Source: Thermoplasmata archaeon
Lineage (GTDB): Archaea > Thermoplasmatota > Thermoplasmata > Lutacidiplasmatales > UBA184
NCBI GenBank assembly: GCA_030041075.1
Contig: JASHOP010000031.1
Coordinates: forward strand, 1 to 48,338
Reading direction: 5' to 3'
DNA length: 48,338 nucleotides
Of this stretch, positions 41,966-48,338 are shown piece after piece; position 1 is the first letter of the stretch, and every line of letters starts with the position of its first letter. The translations under genes were made by a program, and so were the position numbers. The notes under the pieces were generated by a model. The model made no database searches. It was not told the DNA's origin and saw only the letters and a list, made by a program, of their open reading frames with translations.

Positions 41966-42054
41966 CCTGCTCGACGGGGGCTCGATCCCCGCCTGCGCGC
42001 TCCTATCCGACTCCTTCCTGATAAAGCGAAGGGGAGGTCGGGCGCCCCGCGCGA

Positions 42055-42061
42055 CTTTTAG
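42055..42061 (+). promoter_or_regulatory. TATA box of the cyclophilin gene
   Basis: CTTTTAG is centred 26 bases before the ATG at 42084, matching a leaderless start. Confidence 0.5.
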
Positions 42062-42083
42062 CCACCCGAGCCCGTCGCCGGCC

Positions 42084-42554
42084 ATGCCGAATCCCACCGC
42101 CTCGATGCGGACCACGCTGGGGGACGTGCGCATCGAACTCTATCGCGACCGCGCCCCCCGGACCACCGAGAACTTCGTGAAGCTGAACCGCCAGGGGTTC
42201 TACACGGGGCTCACGTTCCATCGCGTGATCCCGGGCTTCATGGTCCAGACCGGGTGCCCGAAGGGCGACGGGACCGGCGGTCCCGGCTACACGATCCCGG
42301 ACGAGTTCGGTGCCGGACTCCGCCACGACTCCCCGGGCGTCCTTTCGATGGCGAACGCGGGTCCGAACACGGGAGGGAGCCAGTTCTTCATCACCCTCGC
42401 TCCGACCCCCTGGCTCGACGGCAAGCACGCCGTCTTCGGACACGTGCGGGGCGGCCAGGACGTCGTGGAGAAGATCGCCACGGTCCCTCGCGATGCGAAC
42501 GACCGGCCGAAGACCGCGGTGCGCATCGTGGAGTTGACGCTCTCCGGTGCGTGA
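42084..42554 (+). CDS. cyclophilin-type peptidyl-prolyl cis-trans isomerase
   Basis: 156 residues, a single cyclophilin domain without signal peptide. Conserved active-site pieces: TENFVKLNRQGFYTGLTFHR, VIPGFMVQTGCPKGDGTGG (Arg-Phe-Met-Gln pocket residues), LSMANAGPNTGGSQFFITL and WLDGKHAVFGHVRGG. It accelerates proline isomerisation during folding in the cytoplasm. ATG 42084 is supported by the TATA spacing. Monocistronic. Confidence 0.95.
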   Translation: MPNPTASMRTTLGDVRIELYRDRAPRTTENFVKLNRQGFYTGLTFHRVIPGFMVQTGCPKGDGTGGPGYTIPDEFGAGLRHDSPGVLSMANAGPNTGGSQFFITLAPTPWLDGKHAVFGHVRGGQDVVEKIATVPRDANDRPKTAVRIVELTLSGA

Positions 42555-42751
42555 TCGCCGCCCAGACTCTCGCTCCGCAACGCTCACGGCAACCTCCGGC
42601 GAACGGCGCGCCGGGATCGGGACCGAGCCGCGCGCCCGAACCTCGAGCGCTCTGAGCCGACGGGGCCGGATCGGACCGACCCGTTCAAGCGCCGGAATGC
42701 GCGAGGTCGTGGTTGGGCCGCGGGCCGGCCGAGCCGAACAGTGACCCGACG

Positions 42752-43279
42752 ATGCCGGAGCTCGGTCCGTACGAGATCGCCGATCTGGTCGGCGACGCCC
42801 GGGAACGGGCGATCCCGATCCTCAAGGAGTCGTTCGAAGGGATCTATCGCTGGCATGCCAAGCGAACGCTCCGGGAGATCGACCTCGTCCGGGCAGTGAC
42901 CCTCGGAGGGACAGTCGTGGGCGCGGCCCTGCTGGAGCGCCTCGTTCCCGAGGTGGGGTACGTCTACTACATCTTCGTCGGCGCGGCCAACCGACGCCGG
43001 GGGATCGGGGGCCGGCTGCTCGACGACGCCATCGCCCGATTCCGGTCGCAGGGAGCGCGCGTGGTCTTCGCCGCGGCCGAGGAGGAGAACGTCCGGTCCC
43101 GGGCCCTGTTCCGGTCGCGCGGGTTCCGGGAGGTCGAGCGCAAGGAGCGGGGGTGGCAGGAAGGAGGCCTGGGGGCTTGGGGGCTTCGGACCCGGATGCG
43201 CTTGGTCTCCGGCGAGGTCCTGATGGGCGTGCGACTCGACGCGTTGACGCCACCCGAGGCGGAGCGGCCATCCTCCTGA
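42752..43279 (+). CDS. GNAT-family N-acetyltransferase
   Basis: 175 residues. The acetyl-CoA-binding motif A is YYIFVGAANRRRGIGGRLLD (RRGIGG pyrophosphate loop), followed by DAIARFRSQGARVVFAAAEE and motif B NVRSRALFRSRGFREVERKE. The N-terminal part binds the substrate (PILKESFEGIYRWH), which cannot be named. A Gly-rich tail of about 30 residues ends the chain. ATG 42752. Confidence 0.88.
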   Translation: MPELGPYEIADLVGDARERAIPILKESFEGIYRWHAKRTLREIDLVRAVTLGGTVVGAALLERLVPEVGYVYYIFVGAANRRRGIGGRLLDDAIARFRSQGARVVFAAAEEENVRSRALFRSRGFREVERKERGWQEGGLGAWGLRTRMRLVSGEVLMGVRLDALTPPEAERPSS

Positions 43280-43376
43280 TTCGGCAAGGCGTCCGGTGGG
43301 ACTATCGGGGCTCGCTCGCCGCCCTCCGAGGTTCGCGCAACGGTTAAGGGACGACCGACCCGTTCATCGTTGGCCG

Positions 43377-44378
43377 ATGGACGCGACGCGCTACGTCGTT
43401 CGTCCGCGCTCGACGACCGACGCGTTGGCCGAGAGCCGTCTCCGTAACCGAGTCCACCCGGACGACCCGATCAGCGTGGAGCAGATCGCCCGCAACGACC
43501 GCTTCCTCGAAGCGCCACGGATCTTCCGGCATTCGCTGGCCGCCGAGGAGCGCCGCTCCGGCGAACTGGTCGCCACGGGCTCCCTATACAACTCTCCGTG
43601 GGCGTTCGATCCCGATCGCTACCAGATCGGGGTGCTCGTGGATCCGGCTCACCAGGGCGGGGGAATCGGCCGCCACCTTTACCTCGCGTTGGAGGCGGTC
43701 GCGGCCGCACGCCACGGCACCACCCTCTGGTCGCGGGTGCGAACGGACGAGCCGAGGAGCGTTCGGTTCTTCGAACGCGCCGGCTTCGTGGAACGACGAC
43801 GCACGTGGGACTCCCGCCTCGATCTGGCGAAACCGGTTCCGGTCGCCCCCGCTCGGATCCGCAGCGACGGGACGACGGAGGGCGTCGTGTTCACGACCCT
43901 GTCGGAGGAGGGCGCGAGCCGCCCCGAGGTCCTGCACCGCCTCCACCGGCTCGAGTCCGAGTCGGCAACGGACGATCCCCGGATGGCCCCGACCACTCCG
44001 ATCTCGTTCGAGCAGTTCCTCGAGATCACCGTCCGCAAGCCGGAGTTCCTGCCGGAGGGGATCTTCCTGGCGCGGGTCGGCGAGGAGTACGTCGCACTGA
44101 CCGCGCTCTCCCGGGTCCTGAGCGAACCGGATACCCTCCACGTCGATTACACCGGTACCTTGCGGCCCCACCGGGGCCGTGGCCTCGGGACCGAGCTCAA
44201 ACGTCGCTCGGTGGAGTACGCCCGGGCCGCCGGCTACCGCTTCCTGCGGACGGAGAACGACTCGATGAACCGTCCGATCTGGGCGATCAACGAGAGGTTG
44301 GGTTTTCGTCCGGAACGGACCTACATCCACGGAGCGAAGGACCTGGGGGGCCCGGGCGGGGGACCCTCGTCTGCGTAG
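43377..44378 (+). CDS. GNAT protein with two acetyltransferase domains
   Basis: 333 residues, two tandem GNAT folds as in the mycothiol-synthase-like and archaeal tandem-GNAT groups. Domain 1 has YQIGVLVDPAHQGGGIGRHL (GGGIG loop) and RSVRFFERAGFVERRRT. Domain 2 has VDYTGTLRPHRGRGLGTELK (GRGLG loop) and MNRPIWAINERLGFRPERT, both with intact CoA loops. A GGTTAAGG element about 32 bases upstream may be the promoter. The substrate is unknown. Independent of the neighbouring GNAT gene by sequence. Confidence 0.87.
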   Translation: MDATRYVVRPRSTTDALAESRLRNRVHPDDPISVEQIARNDRFLEAPRIFRHSLAAEERRSGELVATGSLYNSPWAFDPDRYQIGVLVDPAHQGGGIGRHLYLALEAVAAARHGTTLWSRVRTDEPRSVRFFERAGFVERRRTWDSRLDLAKPVPVAPARIRSDGTTEGVVFTTLSEEGASRPEVLHRLHRLESESATDDPRMAPTTPISFEQFLEITVRKPEFLPEGIFLARVGEEYVALTALSRVLSEPDTLHVDYTGTLRPHRGRGLGTELKRRSVEYARAAGYRFLRTENDSMNRPIWAINERLGFRPERTYIHGAKDLGGPGGGPSSA

Positions 44379-44502
44379 CGGCTCGCGCGCGCGCCGCACG
44401 GAAGGACCCATCGCTGCATCGGTCGGGGGCGTCGATACGCCTTCCGCTCCGGCTGTCCCCCCGGCACCGGAGGCTAAAGCTCAGGTCAGACTCCCCCCGC
44501 GC

Positions 44503-45159
44503 ATGCCCTTCGCGGACCCCGAGTTTCGGACCGACCTCGAGCGGATGCTGGCCTACCATAGCTGGGCCCGTAACAAGTACCTCGACCTCTTCGAGAAGTT
44601 GCCGTGGAGGGTGCTGACCCGAAAGCGGGGCGCCACCTTCGAGTCGATCCGCAACGTGCATCTGCACGTCATGGCGGCGTACGCTTCCTGGCTCGTCCCC
44701 TTTTTCGGTCAGAAGCGGCTACGGCCCCTGCTGAGACGGCTCGACGAAAAGCGGTGGGACCGCATCCGCTCCGTCGAGCAACTGCGCGCCATCGACCGTG
44801 AGGTGGATTCGGCCGCCCGGGCCGTCGCGCGACGGCTGGGGGCCGACGATTTCGACCGGAAGAAGACCGTCGGGCGGTTTCACGGCGTCAAGATGTTCGC
44901 CACGCCGAGGGAGGTCCTCTGGCACCTGGTGGAGGAGGACTTTCTGCATCACGGCGAGATCCTGTGCATGCTCTGGCAGGACGACATCGAGCCCCCGTAC
45001 ACGGGGGTGTGGTGGTTCGAGTACGATCACGATCCCGAGCGGCACAGGGACTCGTGGCATGCGCTTCCCGGCTTTCCCCGGCCCAGCGCGGGCGGATACG
45101 TTTCGGCCAAGAGCCGCCGGACCCGTTCGACGAGCCGGGGGGGCAAGCGGAAGCGGTAG
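44503..45159 (+). CDS. DinB/YfiT-like four-helix metal-binding protein
   Basis: 218 residues. The four-helix DinB fold is suggested by YHSWARNKYLDLFEKLP at the start, the histidines in RNVHLHVMAAYASWLVPFF, and the late helix HLVEEDFLHHGEILCMLWQ, which together supply the usual His triad for a metal. Members are thiol-dependent transferases or maleylpyruvate isomerases; because a gentisate-type gene set starts 0.4 kb to the right, an isomerase role is conceivable, but this is inference only. Tail rich in Arg/Lys. ATG 44503. Confidence 0.78.
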   Translation: MPFADPEFRTDLERMLAYHSWARNKYLDLFEKLPWRVLTRKRGATFESIRNVHLHVMAAYASWLVPFFGQKRLRPLLRRLDEKRWDRIRSVEQLRAIDREVDSAARAVARRLGADDFDRKKTVGRFHGVKMFATPREVLWHLVEEDFLHHGEILCMLWQDDIEPPYTGVWWFEYDHDPERHRDSWHALPGFPRPSAGGYVSAKSRRTRSTSRGGKRKR

Positions 45160-45285
45160 CGAGCCCCCGGGCGTCCGGACCCGCTACCGTCGACTACGGT
45201 GTGCGGGTTGGAGGATCGAAGGGCCACGCGCGTTCACCCCGGTACCCGGCCTACCCAGTCGTAGGGGCCGGATCGAGGAAAGAGC

Positions 45286-45359
45286 AGCCACTGGAGGGAC
45301 TTGAACCCCCGACCTGCTGATTACGAATCAGCCGCTCTGCCAGACTGAGCTACAGTGGC
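45286..45359 (-). tRNA. tRNA-Thr (anticodon CGT)
   Basis: A complete 74-nt cloverleaf without intron. Acceptor GCCACTG/CAGTGGC with discriminator T73, as expected for archaeal tRNA-Thr; D-arm GCTC/GAGC; anticodon stem GCTGA/TCAGC with loop TTCGTAA, anticodon CGT, decodes ACG; T-arm GGGGG-TTCAAGT-CCCTC with one G-T pair. No CCA is encoded. Confidence 0.95.
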
Positions 45360-45385
45360 GTCCGTCCGAGCGTCTGCCCGGTTTT

Positions 45386-45392
45386 TCATAAG
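45386..45392 (-). promoter_or_regulatory. TATA box of tRNA-Thr
   Basis: CTTATGA on the minus strand, followed by an A-run, is centred about 30 bases upstream of the tRNA-Thr 5' end. Confidence 0.5.
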
Positions 45393-45564
45393 CTTGGCTC
45401 ACGCCCCGGCCGAGAGAACCTCGGCCATCGCGAACTCGAATTTCCCGCTCGGCGCGCGCCCCGGATCCTCGACGGAAGTAGCCCGCGGTCTCGGGGACCG
45501 GCCCGCACCCGCCCGCCGGGAGATGTCGCTCGGGGCCCGATCCCGATCTCGGCGGCGCCGCCGA

Positions 45565-45571
45565 CTTATAC
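45565..45571 (+). promoter_or_regulatory. TATA box of the thioesterase gene
   Basis: CTTATAC, centred 25 bases upstream of the ATG at 45593, supports a leaderless transcript covering the thioesterase and FAH genes. Confidence 0.6.
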
Positions 45572-45592
45572 ACCCGGCCGCTCCGAACCGGG

Positions 45593-46009
45593 ATGCCCGA
45601 GTCCGGCCCCCGCGCCAACGTCCTCCGGCTCCGGGTCGCGTTCGGCGAGACGGACGCGGCCGGCGTCGTGTTCTACCCGAACTTCCTGCGCTGGTTCGAC
45701 CAGGCGACGCACGAGCTGTTCCGGTCCCTCGACCTTCCGTTCAAGACCGTCCTCGCGGAATGGGGCGTCACGTTCCCCCTCGTCTCCGTCCATGCCGACT
45801 TCCGGGCGCCGCTCCGCTACGACGACTCGATCGAGGTCGGGTCGTCCCTCGGAGAGCTGACCCCCAAGACCCTCAAGGTGGTCCATCGCGTCTCCCGGTC
45901 GGGCGAGGAGATCTGCTCGGGGTGGGAGGTGCGCGGGTGCGTCGCCGTGGAGAACGGGTCGTTCGTCCCGCGGCCGATCCCGGAGGAGCTGCGTCGGAGG
46001 CTCGCGTGA
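45593..46009 (+). CDS. hotdog-fold acyl-CoA thioesterase (4-hydroxybenzoyl-CoA thioesterase-like)
   Basis: 138 residues, one hotdog domain. The active-site block is FGETDAAGVVFYPNFLRWFD, with the aspartate of 4-hydroxybenzoyl-CoA thioesterases (D in TDAAG), followed by LVSVHADFRAPLRYDDSIEV. It hydrolyses an acyl- or aroyl-CoA. The FAH-family gene begins at a GTG that overlaps its TGA by four bases, so both products are made together. Confidence 0.9.
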   Translation: MPESGPRANVLRLRVAFGETDAAGVVFYPNFLRWFDQATHELFRSLDLPFKTVLAEWGVTFPLVSVHADFRAPLRYDDSIEVGSSLGELTPKTLKVVHRVSRSGEEICSGWEVRGCVAVENGSFVPRPIPEELRRRLA

Positions 46010-46887
46010 GCCCGGACGGCCCCGAACCGGCGCGGCTCCGTTACCTCCTCCGCGGGGTACCACCCGGGCGGGCCGCGACCTGGCTTCTGTCGGACGGGAC
46101 CGCCTACTATGCGCCGGCAGACCCCCCGGCGTTCCCGATCGAGGAGCCGGAGGCGATGGTCGCGCTCTGGGACGCCCGCGCGTCCCTCTCGCTCGAGCCG
46201 GTCGGGGCGCCCTCGCGATTCCTCCCGCCGTTCCCCGTCCGGCGGATCTTCTGCCCGGCGGTGAACTTCCGCTCCCACCGGGACGAGTCGGGGATGCCGG
46301 TCCCGAGTGAGCCGTACTTCTTCCTCAAGTTCGCCAGCTCGGCGGTCCCGCACGGGAGCCGGGTCGTCGCCCCGTACCAGGTCGAGCAGCTCGACTACGA
46401 GGGGGAGGTCGGCTACGTGGTCGGGCGGTCCGGCCGCCACTGGGACGAGGTGGCCGCCCGGGCCGCGATCTTCGGCTACGTGCCGGTGGACGACCTCAGC
46501 CTCCGCGACTACCAGTTCCGCGAGCAGCCCCGGTTCGGGAAGAACTGGGTGATGGGCAAGGCGTTCGACGCCTCGCTCCCAATCGGCCCGTGGATCCTCC
46601 CGCGCGAGATCGCCCCCGAGGGCGAGATGACCGTGCGGACCCGGGTGAACGGGGAGCTCCGGCAGGACGGCAGCACGCGGGACATGATCTTCCGGCCCGA
46701 GCAGCTGATCGCCCGCCTGAGCGAGGTGAACACGCTCGGCCCGGGGGACCTCGTGCTCTCCGGGACCCCGTCGGGGGTCGCCGCCTATCGCGGCCAGCGG
46801 TTCCTGCGCGACGGCGACACCGTCGAGGTCGAGGTCGGGCCGGTCGGCACGCTCCGGCACGCCGTCGCCTTCGAGGCCCGGCCCTAG
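46006..46887 (+). CDS. fumarylacetoacetate hydrolase family protein (fumarylpyruvate hydrolase-like)
   Basis: 293 residues from a GTG overlapping the thioesterase stop. The C-terminal FAH domain has the metal ligands in YEGEVGYVVGRSG (E-x-E) and PVDDLSLRDYQ (Asp), and FGKNWVMGKAFDASLPIGPW and GTPSGVAAYRG close the site. Members cleave C-C bonds of beta-diketo acids such as fumarylpyruvate, the last step of the gentisate route, or act in related ring-cleavage pathways. The adjacent dioxygenase-like gene supports this. It overlaps the convergent cyclase gene by four bases. Confidence 0.9.
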   Translation: MSPDGPEPARLRYLLRGVPPGRAATWLLSDGTAYYAPADPPAFPIEEPEAMVALWDARASLSLEPVGAPSRFLPPFPVRRIFCPAVNFRSHRDESGMPVPSEPYFFLKFASSAVPHGSRVVAPYQVEQLDYEGEVGYVVGRSGRHWDEVAARAAIFGYVPVDDLSLRDYQFREQPRFGKNWVMGKAFDASLPIGPWILPREIAPEGEMTVRTRVNGELRQDGSTRDMIFRPEQLIARLSEVNTLGPGDLVLSGTPSGVAAYRGQRFLRDGDTVEVEVGPVGTLRHAVAFEARP

Positions 46888-47795
46888 AAGACCGCGAGCG
46901 GGGTCACGGGGGAGGCCGTCCCTCCCCGGATGCGGAGCGGCGCGCAGACGAACAGGAACTCGTGGACGCCCTGCGCGGCGAGCTCGTCCGTCTTCAAGTT
47001 GTCGATGAGCCGGATCCCGCACTTCGTGATCAGGTACTGGTGGACGGGGAGCCGCACGCCGTCCCGCTCCGGCGGGCTCACCTCGGTCGACGGCGTGTCG
47101 GCCCCGGTCAGGGCCACGTCCCGGTCGCCGAGCCACTGGGCCAGGGCGTAGCCGATCCCGGGCGACCGCTCGTAGTACTCGTTGTACCGCTCCGGCTCGG
47201 ACCAGAGCCGGGAGACCCCGGTGTGGAACAGCACGGCGTCCCCGGGGCCGACGGCCAGGCGGTGCTCGGCGAGGAACCGCTCGGTCGCCGCGACGGAGAT
47301 CGGCGTCCCGGGAGCCATGCGCTCCGCGCCGTCGGTGGCGTCGACCAGGACCCCGCGCGTCACGATCGGCGGACCGGACTCGATCCCGAGCTTCTGCGAG
47401 CCCGTCGGCAGCGTGTTCTCGAACGCATCGACCCCGTTGTAGAGCTTGTTGTCGAACGCGATGTGGTTCAGCGCGTCGAGGTGCGTGCCGAGATGGTCCG
47501 TGGTCTCGAGGCGGCAGAGCGCCGCGCCGAACTTGTTGGCCGTCACCGGCCGGATCGGCGGGCGGTGGTCGTACACCCGCTGCGACGTGAGATAGTGGAA
47601 CGGTCCGTGCGTCGCGGTCCGTCCCGGCATCCCGAGGAAGATCGGATGGCCGAGCGGCAGCACCCGACCGGCCCTGACGAGCCGCACGGCGGCGAGGAGC
47701 TTCTCCGCGGTCAGGGTCGCCGCCGTGCCCAGGACGTCCCCGGCGCCCCACTTCGAGGGGAACCAGGGTTCGTCGGACTCGTACCACTCCGGCAT
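46884..47795 (-). CDS. cyclase family hydrolase (kynurenine formamidase/isatin hydrolase-like)
   Basis: 303 residues. The metal-binding motif HxGTHxDxxxH is complete: H101, H105, D107 and H111 in DHLGTHLDALNH. Other family blocks are PLGHPIFLGMPG, GDAVLFHTGVSRLW, ALTGADTPSTEV and VHQYLITKCGI. Relatives hydrolyse N-formylkynurenine, isatin or cyclic amides/lactones; the substrate here is open. The gene follows the dioxygenase-like gene by six bases, in one operon, so a shared aromatic pathway is likely. Confidence 0.9.
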   Translation of the reverse strand: MPEWYESDEPWFPSKWGAGDVLGTAATLTAEKLLAAVRLVRAGRVLPLGHPIFLGMPGRTATHGPFHYLTSQRVYDHRPPIRPVTANKFGAALCRLETTDHLGTHLDALNHIAFDNKLYNGVDAFENTLPTGSQKLGIESGPPIVTRGVLVDATDGAERMAPGTPISVAATERFLAEHRLAVGPGDAVLFHTGVSRLWSEPERYNEYYERSPGIGYALAQWLGDRDVALTGADTPSTEVSPPERDGVRLPVHQYLITKCGIRLIDNLKTDELAAQGVHEFLFVCAPLRIRGGTASPVTPLAVF

Positions 47796-47801
47796 GCGCC
47801 G

Positions 47802-48338
47802 CTAGGCGGGGTCCGGGCCTTCCTCGCGGTAGAGGCTCAGGGCCCGCATCGTCGGCGAGTTCGTGTAGGAGAAGAGGACCGCGGGGGAGTTGCCGGTCGC
47901 CCGGTGCGAGTACTCGGCCCACGCGGGCACGACGAGGACGTCGTACGGCTCCCACGCGAAGCTCTTCCCGTCGATCGTCATCGTCCCCTTCCCCTCGACC
48001 CCCAGGAAGATCGCGCTCGCGCTCCGGCGCCGCGGCCGGAGCGCCGCGCCGGGGTCGATCCGCTGGAGGTAGGCGTCGAGGGTCGGCAGGATCGGTCCGC
48101 CGGTGAGCGGGTTCACGTACTCGAGGATCCGACCCTCGCTCGGGTGGTGCGCGCCGGCCGGGAGCTCGTCGAGCGCCGCCTTCGTCGCGGCGTACGGGTA
48201 GTTCAGGATCGGGGAGAACGCCGTGTGGCGCCGGTCGCCGACCGGCCGGAGGCCCCGCCCGTAGGTCTTCTGCGAGCTGTTCTGCGCGTCGCGCACGGGC
48301 TGGTGCTTCGCCGGGAAGTCCTCGTAGAACATCCCGGA
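47802..48338 (-). CDS. gentisate 1,2-dioxygenase-like cupin protein, C-terminal part (cut by window edge)
   Basis: At least 177 residues; the frame stays open to the window end, and a typical gentisate dioxygenase has about 350, so the N-terminal cupin, which holds the iron ligands, is missing. The visible part aligns with the C-terminal half of gentisate/1-hydroxy-2-naphthoate dioxygenases: FSPILNYPYAATKAALDEL, RILEYVNPLTGGPILPTLDA, FLGVEGKGTMTIDGKSF and WEPYDVLVVPAWAEYSH, ending in SPTMRALSLYREE. In this second cupin the usual His-rich turn reads RPRRRSASAI, which is expected because it does not bind the metal. An internal ATG at 48332 is unlikely to be the real start. Confidence 0.8.
   Translation of the reverse strand, partial: SGMFYEDFPAKHQPVRDAQNSSQKTYGRGLRPVGDRRHTAFSPILNYPYAATKAALDELPAGAHHPSEGRILEYVNPLTGGPILPTLDAYLQRIDPGAALRPRRRSASAIFLGVEGKGTMTIDGKSFAWEPYDVLVVPAWAEYSHRATGNSPAVLFSYTNSPTMRALSLYREEGPDPA

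Noticed and set aside
45817-47955. A 712-codon open frame on the minus strand
   Set aside because: Overlaps the thioesterase, FAH hydrolase and cyclase genes in wrong frames; those genes have clear catalytic motifs.

Overview
The window reads as chromosomal DNA of a GC-rich archaeon, most likely a member of the Thermoplasmatota (possibly a soil or acid-habitat lineage; the lineage is inference). The archaeal signals are: a glutamyl-tRNA synthetase of archaeal type, RNase P subunit Rnp4, the rRNA-modifying enzyme Tsr3, an archaeal class I fructose-bisphosphate aldolase, a bacterio-opsin-activator-type HTH regulator, TATA boxes 25-31 bases upstream of many start codons and tRNA 5' ends (leaderless genes, frequent GTG starts), and bulge-helix-bulge introns in tRNA genes. 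Third codon positions are almost all G or C from about 9.4 kb onward.

Layout. 1-9.4 kb is an accessory region of visibly lower GC: a truncated IS630-type transposase, a decayed transposase C-terminus, three diverged paralogues of a two-helix membrane protein, and a very large surface protein with a YVTN beta-propeller whose signal peptide lies in a different frame. This region abuts the 3' end of tRNA-Leu(CAA), a typical boundary for integrated DNA. 9.4-22.6 kb is dense housekeeping: rnp4, gltX, a VOC enzyme, an MFS carrier, a CDF transporter, fructose-bisphosphate aldolase, tsr3, a PPP phosphatase, two intron-bearing tRNA genes (Leu-UAG and Gln-CUG), an ABC importer, an FMN reductase and tRNA-Ala(CGC). 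22.6-31 kb holds a structured non-coding stretch, a 1239-residue membrane-anchored peptide-binding protein, a ClC channel with CBS domains, a UspA/DUF488 pair and a regulator. 31-45 kb is a mosaic of small zinc-ribbon proteins and enzymes: CDGSH protein, RibA, MsrB, MsrA, LysE exporter, MoaA, an ACE-like M2 peptidase, RNase HI, cyclophilin, two acetyltransferases and a DinB-like protein. 45.3-48.3 kb has tRNA-Thr(CGT), then a thioesterase/FAH-hydrolase pair converging on a cyclase/gentisate-dioxygenase-like pair, which together suggest aromatic ring catabolism.

The most unusual content is the tRNA pair at 18117-18398. tRNA-Gln(CUG) carries a 34-nt intron inside the T-loop with a textbook bulge-helix-bulge. 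The neighbouring tRNA-Leu(UAG) carries a 27-nt D-loop intron plus a 35-nt T-loop intron at the same site (between positions 59 and 60). Removing them restores standard cloverleafs of 73 and 86 nt. Introns at such positions need a splicing endonuclease of broad specificity. Other items of interest are the propeller/two-helix-paralogue locus, a pair of overlapping miniature genes at 40.5 kb, an unassigned hairpin-rich stretch after tRNA-Ala, and a CDF transporter lacking the usual metal-binding histidines.
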